Of a stretch of DNA of 64,000 nucleotides, positions 53,101-62,200 are shown in pieces. Each line of letters opens with the position of its first letter. Position 1 is the stretch's first letter. The translations under genes were made by a program, and so were the position numbers. This stretch comes from Burhinus oedicnemus. Lineage: Eukaryota > Chordata > Aves > Charadriiformes > Burhinidae. The notes beneath the pieces are model-generated. The model was not told the DNA's origin. It saw only the letters and a list, made by a program, of their open reading frames with translations, and did not search any database. The stretch is from contig VFFE01007013.1 in the NCBI GenBank assembly GCA_008921705.1, positions 80,231 through 144,230 on the forward strand. The letters are read 5' to 3'.

Positions 53101-56100
53101 CCTGCTCAGTAAACAAGCCATAAATTTTATGTAAATAAATGCACCAGATCATAATGCTACACATATGCTTAAGAGATTTAAGCCATAGTTCACAAAACTT
53201 AAAAACATTTCTCTAAAAACTTAGATAATGTTTCTGTGAGATAAATACTAAATTTTCATTTATATGGTGAGAGAGATCAGATGACCGCAGTTTCTGACTT
53301 GGTTTAGGAATGGGTTCCTGTTTGTGCAATTAATGTAGCTTTGTTTTCTGAACTGCTGTACCTAGTGGATTGCAGAAATATGGACTTGGGTGCCTACTTT
53401 TTGACCTTTGACATAAGAAAGAAACTGCCTTTCTTTAATTGTCCTACTTTGAAGACAGCTTCAATGCCAGACTTGAGTTCTTGCTTCTACTCTTCTACTG
53501 TAGCCTTGGTCCCTAGAAACTACCAAGTATCTTCCTTCTGTATGCATGCTCCCCTGCTGAAGTTTCTTCATTTTCAAACTGTCTGACTCATCCGAGAACC
53601 AAGAACATGCTGTACCATAATTTTTTCTTTAATCCCATATTAATTTTCATTCTTGCATGAAGGTGGATTATAAATACTTTGTGTCTTATCTTCCCCACAT
53701 CCATCATTATCCTTTAAAATGTTTAACTGGTGAATGTCTCTTACCAGTTGCTTTGCCACTTTATAGCTATAAAAAAGTCCTTGAGGCTTTGCAGTTGTAC
53801 ATGCTTGTAAGGGACATAAGCAGTATCACTCATGCATGTCTATCAAAATGAAGTAGCTCAGGTTTCTAGACACTTTTGTTTTTTCTTCACACAAGAGCGA
53901 GCTGCAGTAACTGTGCAGAGGATCTCTATTCCTATTCTTCCAAGAGCAGTGAGCATGTTATCTGGTACCACCTAATTTTAAGACTATTACCCAAAAGACC
54001 CTATACCTAAACCAACTTTAAAACCATGGCATTCACAGAACGCTTTATTTTGAATAATAAATTATGAGACAGTTCTTCAAATATAAGCACTCTAGCCATC
54101 TTCAACAATATGTAGTTTGACTAGCAAACTTTTCACTGATTGAGGTTTTTTTCATTTGTGTTTGGCGTGTCATTTAAGAAAAAAAAATGCAGCGAAGTGA
54201 GTATACAAGAATTTCAAGGATGCAGTGACAATTGTACAAAACTGGGAGCTAAAAGCTTCCTTGGCCAGGTCACTCACCAATCCTCTGTCCTTGTGTATAT
54301 CACTGCCTATCAAATCCAATCAACCCAGCAAAACACAGGTGAATCTTTTTGAATTCTAGATGCCTCCTCAGAACAGAAACCTTTCCTGAATACATAAATT
54401 CCTATAGCTCTCTCTTGTCTTGTAAAGTAGCACTTTACTGCACTAAACTATCAGTTTAAATATGCCAAAGAGCTGTGGAAATAGAGCTATGACCTGTCTT
54501 GATGGAGACAAACACATAGGTCACTGGGTTGTTTTTTTTCAAGGCTAACCTTCATTAGCACAAAAAGCTTTTTCAGTTGAGACCTGACACTTGCCATCTG
54601 TAGAATTAGGTCAAAAAGATTGCTCATATTCTTGGTAAATGACAGTAAATTATTTTTAATCTATATCAGCAATTTGGAGATGTCAAAGTATGTCCCACCT
54701 TCTGGCTTTATGAAGTGCATTTATAAAAAATCTGCAATTATTACATCTGCATTTTCAGTTGTGAAATTTGAGGCTAACTATTAGGCTGTTTGGATGAGCA
54801 AAGCTAAATCTCTCTGCATATCCTTGCAAACAATACTCTTCCTTTTCTGCATCACACTGATTTAATTCACTGGGTAGATTCCTGTGTAGCAGCACAGAGA
54901 ACATGTAATTTTGCTATATAGTTATTTTGCTATATAATCTTGCTATGCTCTTGCATGTTTTGTTATATCTGTTCCCTGAAAAACTGTATATGTAATGTGT
55001 GATTATTTCTTGTGGATTTTGTATCAGGGTGACCCAGGTTCTTCTGCTGCAGGAATTAAGGTAATTTAGTTTTAAAGCAGTTGTACAGGGAGAAGAGGGG
55101 TGGTTGGTCTGTGTTACTTTGTAGTGTCATGGACATTACGGGTACTGTTGATTTAATGGTTTTCCCCAGCTCTATTTTTAATTCATTTGGTTGCATCTCA
55201 TGTCTTTCATCCCTTATCTTTTAGGGTGAACCCGGTGAATCTGGACGACCTGGACAAAAGGTATTAGTTGGAAATGTTCGGTTTTCCTTTTCCTCTCTAT
55301 TGGACTTGCGGTAAATGATGTTACACAGACATTACCAGTGGCACTTACCCATACTAGAATGATCCCAAGGCAGTACAATTTAACATCCCAAGGCTTGTAC
55401 ACATTTGGTGTATGATCATTTTGTATTTTAAAAAAGCACAGGAAGGATGATACTAATTAGCATGAAAAGCAGTATTAGAATAACCCACCTCATTTTCTAG
55501 CCACAGCGCACTTGCATTGAAAGCTTACCCAATTCCAGCTGGTAAGACTAACAAAGAACGGCTCTGCTCCTTGAGTGATCACAAGTTAACCCTGCATGTT
55601 TGACTGAATATTAACCCTCAGACTATGGTACATTATTACATCTCATTAGGAAGAAAATAAATATTGACTAGAAACCCTTTCACATGTACCTGTAAGGGGA
55701 ATTAAACTGTCAGAGGCACGCGGCACATTTGGAAAGACATTGACCAGCTAATGCTGCCCTGTTCTTCCTTCCAAGGGAAGAAATTCCCCTGGGTGCTGCG
55801 TAGCTGAGCCTGCTTTTGCAAGTAAAGGTCCAGCAGGAGCTGTAATGACTGTGCTGCATGAGGCCCTCTGAAGCTGGGGAATTTCCTCTTTGAATCCATA
55901 GTACATCAAACACAGTGAATGCTGTGCCTTCAGCTGCCTTTCATGAGAGTAGGAGGCAGGTCCTGCTGGGAGAGCTGGTGAAAGGGCAAAGAGAAGAGAC
56001 AATGAGGGAACCAGATTTTCACTTTGCAGCGCTTGGTTTCCCTCAGGAGCCTTCGGCACCATTCTTGCCTCTTGTAACATTGAAAATTACCCACTGCTGC

Positions 56101-59100
56101 CAGAGTGGAGCTGAGTCCAGCTGCCAGTTGAGTTAGCAGGTATTCCAGACAGACAGCTAAGAGCTAAAATTCTATATAGTGAATGGCAGTACAATCATTT
56201 TCTAATATTCAGGGTCTTTTGGTGACTAAGCAAAACGCCAAAACACATATAAATATAAAATAAAATTAGAAGTTAAGTCTTTCTGTTTGAGAAATTATAA
56301 CTGTCCTCAATTATAACAGACTAAACAAAGACTATTATGGTTGCAAAGACAGTTCTTCAGTAAAATGCAGTTTTAATTAGGAAAGGTAATCAAAGTAGTT
56401 TAAAGCTATCTAATCCACAGAATCATTCAGTGTGTGCATTCTGCAGTGTATGCTCTGCTTGGGTAATAAACTAGAAAATGCACTTAAGAGCCCGTTGAGA
56501 TTCATACTCTCATTAGCTGGCTGCCATGGAGGCAAAACTAGCAGTTAATTTATCAGCAGGGTGGATCTCAGTCCCCAGGCACTCAGGTTTGATCTTGTTT
56601 AGGTAACATAGATAAGCGAGAGGTACGCATTTCAGACTTTCTATAATCTCAGCTTGTTGTTCACAGTGAAGGGGGCTTAATGTGTTCTTTCCACTTCGCC
56701 TCACAAGCTTCCAGTATGCCACGTTCGTGTCCCCAGCCTGAACCAGCAGCTCCCATAATGTGTGCATTCAGAGTGCCTCCTCTAGCCAGGTGACCCATGT
56801 CTGCTGTTCTGCCACCTGCTTGGCAGGGACTCCTTCACCCCACCAGGGGTTGCAGGGGACCTTTTTTTCGACTGGAGGCGTGTCTCTGCCCTCTACATTG
56901 TCTCAATACTTTTCCCCCTACTGTGTCCCACTCCTATTTCCTTCCTGTGTCTTCCTCCTTCCTTATATTTTATTTCTTCGTCTTCTTCTAGTTATTCCTT
57001 ATCCATCTTCTAAAGACAGATAAACATTGAGCTGCCCACCTGAATATTATTTACATGAAGTGAAATGTGACGTATTCAATGAAATGTATTTCAATGGCCT
57101 GACAAGGCTGTCGTGTGCCATATGTATTGCAGAGGTGATAGAACGACCTGCCCTGCCAACCTGAGCATTATGAGATGGAGTTAGTACACAGCCTTGGTTT
57201 CTTTAAAAATCGTTCTTCTCATAAAGCATACTCAGATCCTTTGTATCTTTTTGTCCAGAAAAGAAAATATTATGCATTCATCTACAATACTAATTCTGAT
57301 GAAGCGTTAGTGATTTCATTGTATTTCACATTGTTTAATGTATCTTTGAGGGGCATTTTAATTGGTTTAGATTACTGTGACTCTGAACTGGCTTTGCTGG
57401 ATCCTTTCTGCTTGTTATGTGTGGGTCTATGAGGGTTAGCTTTGTTCCAAGACTAAGCAGGGACCTACTGCAGCAATACTAATAGATTATCAGTTATAAT
57501 TATTCAAATGCTGTACTTAGAAGTGAAATTTAGTGCTTCCACAATTAGATGAGAAAAGGTCACAATAGTAATGTGGTATGTATGGCTCCTTAAGTAAGAA
57601 AGCGAAAGAGAGAGGAGTAGGGTTTTGGAGCTAGCATTTTGTCAGGAATTAGTGCAATAGAGGTCTTTTAAAGGATTATTCTTTTGCAAGAGTGGCAACC
57701 CATTTTCTGCTTTATAAAGTGTTAGGCAACATACCAAGAAATAGTAGTGTCTATTGAAAATTATATCCTAGCCTCTATTCTTTCATCTCATTTTATTGTT
57801 ATATTTTGAGACTGGAATCTTTCCTGTGCTTTTAGGCAATGTGAATAGTTAAAATTTTGGAGTAACTAAAATGGACAAAGAAGCTGTTATCAGATCCTTC
57901 TATAACATTTAGAAATCACTCCATTTGGTAAAGCAATTTGCAAACCCTCTATTGTGTTTTTCAGTTTGTGGCAGAATGTAATTTTGTTATTAGCGCTTCA
58001 AGTCTATTTAATATTACTGCCTCAAAGAAGTGTCTTTGGGTACTGTAGTCTGATGAACATCTGTATTATGTGTGCATGTGTTTATGTTTGTGTATGTATA
58101 CATGTGTATATGTGAGTATATGAATGTATGTATGTGTATACACACACACATATAAAATATTTTAATAGCAAAATCTGTATCAATCAGCCCAAACCACAGA
58201 GTTGAAATCTGGATTTCTATAAAGCTCAGGAGTGTACAAAGTCTGGAATATAGTTCAACTCATTATAAAGGTAAAAGTTGGCTTCAGAGTTCAGACCTGA
58301 GCTTCCAGAAAGTTCAGGGAATATTCAGATCCAAGGTGCTGGTTAGAATCCATCTCTGTATTAAAATAAAATCTCCAGCCTTTAAAATAATGTTTTCTTC
58401 ACATGTTATTGCTCTTTTTTTTTCCCCTTCTGTTCATCATCTTTATTTCCCTAGACAACATCTTTCCATTTAGCTGATATCTCAAAATGACCGTTTGTGC
58501 GAATGTTGTCATTCTTGTCTTAGACTAGTATCAACTTCATTTCAGAATTAATACATTCAGTTTTCAATTCTTGTTACAAAATTACCCTTGCAAATGCAGT
58601 ACTATAGGTCTTTTCGTTGCAATTTTAAATAAGCAAGGCATTTCTGGGTAAAGCAATAGGAGGTTACATTCCCATTATCCTTCACGACACTATGTATACT
58701 CACAGATAAATAGCAAGCACTGAAATGATGCTATGGATAGCTCGATAAAAATGATGGCTCAGTTATAATTAGGCACTCCTGCTTGAATTGCACAGATTAA
58801 ACCAAGCTTTTCTGAATTGCTTTGTAGCTAAATTAGACAGTTATACAACACAATATCTAGCTCAGAGTTGAAAATGGAAGAGAATTAAACATCTGTCATA
58901 AGTATGGAACTGAAATGGCAGCATTTAAAAAGAACCAGTGCTGGTTGTTTTCTTCTCTTTTTGGTGAAGGCTAATGTGAATTCATTTTTGGGTTTCCTGA
59001 CATGGATTTTCAACCTGGGTGCCATCTTCACATCCAGGAAGATATTTAAGCTCTTAACATGACTCTTACTAATTGTATATATAAGTCACTCATTTTGAAA

Positions 59101-59277
59101 ATATCAGTCCTGCTTGAAATGACTAGCAGCCATCTATGCTCTTTTATCTTGCTGCAGAATATACAGGGGTGTTCACTGGACAGTGACCGTAACCGAATAA
59201 TGTCTGTAATATTGTGTAATTTTCCTGTATAGGGTGAACCAGGCCTTCCTGGGCTTCCTGGACTCCCTGGCATAAAG
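5133..59277 (+). CDS. COL25A1: COL25A1 (collagen XXV alpha 1), 13 internal exons
   Basis: Joined exons 5133-5159, 5325-5351, 17342-17413, 18276-18383, 22334-22369, 33652-33678, 36381-36425, 46261-46314, 47867-47893, 50280-50324, 55028-55060, 55225-55260 and 59233-59277 give 194 codons without a stop. Collagen XXV is a homotrimeric type II membrane collagen of neurons and muscle. Its ectodomain can be shed by furin; in human brain it associates with amyloid-beta plaques (CLAC), and it is needed for motor innervation of muscle. The identification rests on order and content: a Gly-X-Y stretch ending GDQGPR, then the non-collagenous [15 protein letters not shown] exon with KRRLIK, then [10 protein letters not shown] and the diagnostic GSSAAGIK and [12 protein letters not shown] exons, all in human COL25A1 order. 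All exons are multiples of 3 and symmetrical (phase 0). The N-terminal membrane part and the C-terminal half are outside the window. The exon that should precede 5133 is not found; TBCK exons lie there instead. Confidence 0.96.
5160..5324. other. Short COL25A1 intron (165 bp)
   Basis: Lies between two 27-nt collagen exons with consensus borders. One of the two shortest introns in the window; the other (164 bp) is at 55061-55224. Confidence 0.9.
5325..5351 (+). CDS. COL25A1: COL25A1 exon, GDQGDQGPR
   Basis: 27-nt, phase-0 exon; acceptor ccactttgcag, donor gtaagc. Three Gly-X-Y triplets that close the first collagenous stretch directly before the non-collagenous exon, as in the human protein. 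Confidence 0.95.
6157..6187 (+). repeat. TTTTG/TTTTA pentanucleotide-like run
   Basis: Imperfect repetition of TTTTG and TTTTA units in an AT-rich stretch; low-complexity sequence. Confidence 0.7.
15150..15420. other. GC-rich block inside the long intron
   Basis: Clearly richer in G+C than the surrounding intron, with several CpG steps and open frames on both strands that follow from the base composition. No exon borders or known protein are visible. It could be a conserved element, an old exon-like relic or an unclassified repeat. Confidence 0.5.
17342..17413 (+). CDS. COL25A1: COL25A1 non-collagenous exon ([10 protein letters not shown]...KRRLIK)
   Basis: 72-nt, phase-0 exon of 24 codons with no Gly-X-Y repeat, acceptor ctgcctgatcag and donor gtagtg. 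It starts [15 protein letters not shown] and ends LIKRRLIK, and appears unchanged from the human protein as I recall it. It forms the interruption between the first and second collagenous stretches (NC2 by my reading of the domain scheme). The basic KRR cluster could be a polyanion- or protease-recognition site; this is inference. The first codon is Met only because of the sequence; it is not a translation start. The donor departs from consensus at positions +4 to +6. Confidence 0.96.
17414..18275. other. COL25A1 intron, nothing else seen
   Basis: 862-bp intron with acceptor ttgttaatttag. No repeat or conserved element recognised. Confidence 0.85.
18276..18383 (+). CDS. COL25A1: COL25A1 exon, 12 Gly-X-Y triplets (108 nt)
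   Basis: The largest collagen exon here: 36 codons, phase 0, donor gtaagt. It starts [19 protein letters not shown] and ends with [12 protein letters not shown]. 108 nt is a standard exon size in fibrillar-type collagen genes (twice 54). The high proline content in X and Y positions gives strong helix stability, fitting the beginning of the second collagenous domain just after the interruption. Confidence 0.96.
19031..19076 (+). repeat. Poly-pyrimidine tract, T runs separated by single C
   Basis: 46 nt of almost pure pyrimidine with roughly 8-10 T per C. It may be a decayed poly(A) tail seen from the other strand, but no element body is recognisable beside it. Confidence 0.9.
20751..20820 (+). 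repeat. 20-bp tandem repeat, about 3.3 copies
   Basis: Unit GTGCCCACACGTCTCCATCT at 20751, 20771 and 20791. Copies 1 and 3 are identical and copy 2 differs at two positions; a partial, diverged copy follows. Small minisatellite-like array. Confidence 0.9.
22334..22369 (+). CDS. COL25A1: COL25A1 exon, [12 protein letters not shown]
   Basis: 36-nt, phase-0 exon with four Gly-X-Y triplets; acceptor ttttattttaag, donor gtaagt. It follows GMPGIP of the previous exon exactly as in human COL25A1, where I recall the last residue as Met instead of Thr. Confidence 0.95.
22370..33651. other. COL25A1 intron (11.3 kb) with one CR1 fragment
   Basis: AT-rich intron. The CR1 3' end at about 27.87-28.40 kb is the only recognised transposon. 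The 170-codon open frame at 25084-25596 has no similarity I recognise. A T run lies at 28565-28580. Confidence 0.8.
27870..28400 (+). mobile_element. CR1 LINE, 5'-truncated 3' end
   Basis: About 530 bp of chicken-repeat-1 type LINE. The first part still reads as the C-terminal end of the CR1 reverse-transcriptase ORF ([17 protein letters not shown]), followed by the 3' UTR and a terminal ATTCTATG-type octamer repeat near 28382-28399. CR1 copies lack poly(A) tails and are commonly 5'-truncated, as here. The frame stops after the LKGG region, so it encodes no working protein. Sense orientation relative to COL25A1. Confidence 0.93.
33652..33678 (+). CDS. COL25A1: COL25A1 exon, GPQGPPGPK
   Basis: 27-nt, phase-0 exon, three Gly-X-Y triplets. 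Strong acceptor (tccttttgcag); donor gtatgg departs from consensus. Position matches the human GPLGPPGQK unit. Confidence 0.93.
33679..36380. other. COL25A1 intron, nothing else seen
   Basis: 2.7-kb AT-rich intron with acceptor ttcccaccag. No repeat family or RNA gene recognised. Confidence 0.85.
36381..36425 (+). CDS. COL25A1: COL25A1 exon, [15 protein letters not shown]
   Basis: 45-nt, phase-0 exon, five Gly-X-Y triplets, donor gtgagt. It matches the human unit I recall as GSIGAPGIPGMNGQK. The last Y residue is Val here instead of Lys, so one possible hydroxylysine site is absent. Confidence 0.93.
41285..41630 (-). mobile_element. CR1 LINE, 3' end, antisense
   Basis: Begins with the reverse complement of the CR1 3' octamer (AGAATCATAGAAT) and continues with the usual CR1 3' UTR complement (GGTTGGAAGGGACCTCAAGG, then GATCATCTGGTCCAACC). 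About 345 bp, 5'-truncated, antisense to COL25A1. No coding part survives. Confidence 0.95.
42449..42967 (+). mobile_element. CR1 LINE, 3' end, sense
   Basis: About 520 bp. It retains a diverged, frameshifted remnant of the end of the reverse-transcriptase ORF ([18 protein letters not shown] region), then the 3' UTR with TTGGACCAGATGATCTCCAG and a terminal repeat ATTCTGTGATCCTGTGA. More diverged than the copy at 27.9 kb. A short A-rich run follows. Confidence 0.92.
43659..43709 (+). other. G-run cluster, possible G-quadruplex
   Basis: Five runs of 3-4 G at 43659, 43664, 43672, 43687 and 43706, separated by T-rich spacers of 1, 4, 12 and 15 nt. Two spacers exceed the usual 7-nt loop limit, so folding is uncertain. 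The motif lies on the coding strand and would be present in the COL25A1 pre-mRNA. Confidence 0.5.
46261..46314 (+). CDS. COL25A1: COL25A1 exon, [18 protein letters not shown]
   Basis: 54-nt exon, the classic collagen exon size, six Gly-X-Y triplets, phase 0, acceptor ttgcctttag. It matches the human unit that starts GEPGLPG. The X/Y residues after that differ from the human sequence I recall, while length and Gly spacing are kept. The donor gttggt is weak (T at +3). Confidence 0.93.
46315..47866. other. COL25A1 intron with GC-richer block and X-box-like motif
   Basis: 1.55-kb intron. The section 46880-47230 is richer in GC than its surroundings and holds an RFX-type X-box at 47166-47178 and a 9-bp inverted repeat (arms 46884-46892 and 46929-46937). 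No exon seen. Confidence 0.7.
47166..47178 (+). promoter_or_regulatory. X-box-like RFX site
   Basis: GTTGCCTAGCGAC fits the half-site layout of RFX factor sites, GTYNCC then a 2-nt spacer then RGNRAC-like, with a small deviation in the right half. Motif match only; no promoter is indicated here and an enhancer role is inference. Confidence 0.4.
47867..47893 (+). CDS. COL25A1: COL25A1 exon, GDPGERGEK
   Basis: 27-nt, phase-0 exon with three triplets; acceptor ttttcatcag, donor gtgaga. Matches human GEPGEQGEK. Charged Arg-Gly-Glu-Lys triplets are typical of this part of the second collagenous domain. Confidence 0.94.
47894..50279. other. COL25A1 intron, nothing else seen
   Basis: 2.4-kb AT-rich intron with acceptor ttttaattatag. 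No repeats or RNA genes recognised. Confidence 0.85.
50280..50324 (+). CDS. COL25A1: COL25A1 exon, [15 protein letters not shown]
   Basis: 45-nt, phase-0 exon with five triplets, nearly identical to the human unit GDAGENGPKGDTGEK. Donor gtacac is non-consensus after the GT. The unit is rich in Asp/Glu/Lys and low in proline, so this is a less stable part of the helix. Confidence 0.95.
50325..55027. other. COL25A1 intron (4.7 kb), nothing else seen
   Basis: AT-rich intron. Short local duplications occur (for example TTTCTGGTAGATAGC twice near 52219-52249 and TTTTGCTATATA twice near 54910-54938). No transposon, RNA gene or conserved frame recognised. Confidence 0.85.
55028..55060 (+). CDS. COL25A1: COL25A1 exon with helix interruption, [11 protein letters not shown]
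   Basis: 33-nt, phase-0 exon of 11 residues, not a multiple of the Gly-X-Y triplet: the spacing GSSAAG places four residues between two glycines. The same imperfection exists in human COL25A1, so it is a conserved kink and not an error. Acceptor tgtatcag, donor gtaatt. Confidence 0.96.
55061..55224. other. Short COL25A1 intron (164 bp)
   Basis: Lies between the interruption exon and [12 protein letters not shown]; acceptor cttatcttttag. The pair of close exons mirrors the pair at 5133-5351. Confidence 0.9.
55225..55260 (+). CDS. COL25A1: COL25A1 exon, [12 protein letters not shown]
   Basis: 36-nt, phase-0 exon, four Gly-X-Y triplets, identical to the human unit as I recall it. Donor gtatta. 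Confidence 0.96.
55261..59232. other. COL25A1 intron (4 kb), one simple repeat
   Basis: AT-rich intron with a TG/TA/CA alternating tract near 58.07-58.15 kb. No gene or transposon recognised; the overlapping minus-strand frames at 55702-56080 are not convincing. Confidence 0.85.
58070..58152 (+). repeat. Imperfect TG/TA/CA alternating tract
   Basis: Mostly alternating purine-pyrimidine sequence built of TGTA, TGTG and CACA steps, with a perfect 12-bp palindrome TGTGTATACACA at 58133-58144. Confidence 0.85.
59233..59277 (+). CDS. COL25A1: COL25A1 exon, [15 protein letters not shown]
   Basis: 45-nt, phase-0 exon, five triplets with GLP repeats, same as the human unit. Acceptor ttcctgtatag, donor gtaaat. 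Last COL25A1 exon in the window; the next one (expected to begin GEPGF) is not visible before the end. Confidence 0.96.
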
Positions 59278-62200
59278 GTAAATAAACTGTAGTCTCTCTT
59301 GTACTGGGGGAACACTACAAAGAGGGGGGACTGCAAGAATGTGGCTAAAATCGACTTACTGTAGTTATGCTGTATCTTCTTCTGAGTGTCTGGTATTGAA
59401 CTGGGGATTGTCACAGAAAGGTTTCGCATGGAAAATTGATTAAGTGTCTATGAGTAAGCAAACAGTGTATCTTACATTAAAATGTGAAGTAGAACATTAC
59501 ATTCTAGTGCTTTAAAAAAATAATCTAATATAGTAGGGTTTTATATTTTTATTTAATGGAAGCTGCTTGTCATCAAAGTTTTACTTGGTTTCCACTTTGA
59601 TGGGTGCTTCCAGTAGCAATAGTCTACTGAATTTACCATGCCTCCAGCATTAATTATACACAGGCTGTAGAGAACTGGCTCTGTCGACAAAAATACTCTG
59701 TGCTCCATTAGACAGCAGTGATTTCCACTGACAAGTCAAAACGTTTTAATAAGATTCTATTCAGTATTAGCTACGGTCCCTGACCTAATACCTGGTTTAG
59801 TCCCTGGCTTCCGGTTTCTCTGGGATCTTTAGGTAAGTTGATACAAAAGACATGTGGTTGGTTTAGTTCGAGCATAAGTGGTTGCATTGGGAGTTGCAGA
59901 CACTTGCACGGTTTGCGCTGTGACTGTATAATGCTGCACAAAATGAGTGGATTCACATATCCTGAGTGAGTGCAGATTAGAGTGGTTGCTTCTCCTTTGT
60001 GGCAAAGACTGTTCTTTCATAAAACAAAATCTCTTTGAAACTTTTTCTTTGCATTCTGACATGGGCCTGTGTATACCTCAGAAGACAGTTTATATGATTT
60101 CTCCAATAACAAGGGGGATAAGCCAGAGGCCAAACTCTTGTCCATTTTGGTAGGATTCAGGATTTATCTCATGGAATGTAACATTTGCAGTGGTTTTCTC
60201 AAGGGACCTGTGAATTGCCACAGCACTGAAGCATAATGTGCCTTCTGTGTTACTAGTGAATTATGGGAAGAACTGAATGTGCATATTAAAGTTTGTATGT
60301 TGTAATACCTGAAAATATAGTTCCCAAGGAAGTTTTTAATTTTCTGCAAGAATGAGCCCTATATTGTCTAGTGAAGATCGTGTAGGAGCAGAGTCCTTTG
60401 TGTGATGAAACTATATTTTTATATGGGCCTTTGACAGCAGTCCCTATTCTGTTTACTTTAACAGTGAGCAAAGAGGTAGCTCAGTTGGAGGTCAGTGCCA
60501 GTGTCCTGGGGGCACTTACCAAAACCAGCTGGAGTTACAGCTTATCTTTGGGGATTCCATGTTCAGTTCATGCAGGCCATGCATGTCCATGCGTATTATC
60601 AGCAAGTAATTAAAAAAGTCTCAATTTGAGTGTCCGCTCTGGGAAAATTGTTTCTGTTAAGCTTTATTTGTTGGTGGTAAGAGTGGCTCAGAAGGGCAGC
60701 TTTCAGATTCACCTGAAAGGCAAGACGTGAAGTGAAAAATGGATGAAGTGTGGGAGTTTTGCCCAGTGAAAATTTGTTTCAGAATTCCATGGATACAGTG
60801 GAAAAACAGTGCAGTTGCCTACAGAATAAAATGGAACAATTTGGTCAAATATTAATCCTTTAGGAGAATGTTAGCTTCTATTACAAATCCAGGCCAGAGG
60901 GGGATTAGTGGTGGTTCAGTGAATAAATTCCATCTAGTGCAATTCTGCATTGGGGTGGCTAGAGGCACCCTAGATGGTGACAAGCAAGCTAGCAGAACAT
61001 ACACAGGAGAGAGCAAAGCAGCTCTGGTCACATCAGGCTTGCAGTATGCGTGCTGTTTGATTCAAGGCATTTGTAAACTCTGTTTAATTAAGGAGTCTAT
61101 AGAAAAAAGCCTAGATTTTTCCATCACAGAGACTATGTCTGTGGCATAAGAAGTGGTAGCAGAAACCAGAGAATGGCTGGAGTTAGGAATATCGGCACTC
61201 ATCAGCAAAGAAAAAGCAGTAGTTTAACCCCCTTTTCTCACCCTCTGTTTTAGTAAAGACTTATGTATCATCATGGTAAAATAATCTCTTCAATTTCCAA
61301 GAACAACCTCAGTGATATCTTATGGAGAAGCAAATTTCCAGTGAACTGATGTTGATTGAAGGCTACTTTTGAAATAAAAGTGACAGGATGAGAAACTTGA
61401 CCATGGAGGAAATCCAATTGTCTGGACTTGCAATCTGTTGGTGCTATCATGATGTTACCACACAAAATCGTAACGAATCTTATTTGGAGCATGACTTTTT
61501 TTTTAATTTCCCCTGATTGTTCCTTGTTGTTTGTTACATTTTTTCAGGGCTTCTGGGGTCTGTTCCCATGAGGACTTTATAAAACTCTCTAAGATATGTC
61601 TTTGCTATTCTATCTCAATGGTGATATGCAGTGGTGTCATAATGCAACCGATATAGTATAAACCTCACACGATGTCATTACAACATCTAGGAACTTGTTA
61701 CAACATGTAAGAATTTTCCATAAGGGAAGTTTTTCCTAACACTTAAATGGATTACAGAGTTCTCGTGCATTTGCGTGCCAGCACAGTAGCTGTCAGCAGG
61801 GATTTTGCAGGCTATTGGCAAATTTTGTGAGATGGACATCTGGCAACTCAAGCAAAGCACAAACAGGGGCATGTAGGAGAGAGTGATGGGGTTCAATACA
61901 AGGCAGTGGCCATTTAATCTCTTTCCCAGTAGAAAAAGCTAAATAGTCTTGTATTCCTGGTATTATTTTAATACTGTTCTTGTTTTCTGTAGTATTGCTC
62001 TCTTCAGTTTCTGATACATTACGCAGACATGCACATGTACACTTAAAAGTCTTCCACAAAGTTTTCTGTTGAGGTCCCTTGCAGCTAAAAAGCTTTAGGG
62101 TTCTAAACACACTTTTTGATCTTTCTTCAGTCTTATATAATTGGAATTACAGAATGTTCTCCAAATTTTTGTCTTCCTATGATGTTCTAGAAATTAACAC

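Noticed and set aside
59046..59429. 127-codon minus-strand frame with a [14 protein letters not shown] part
   Set aside because: The collagen-looking residues are the reverse complement of the 59233-59277 exon; the rest is intron.
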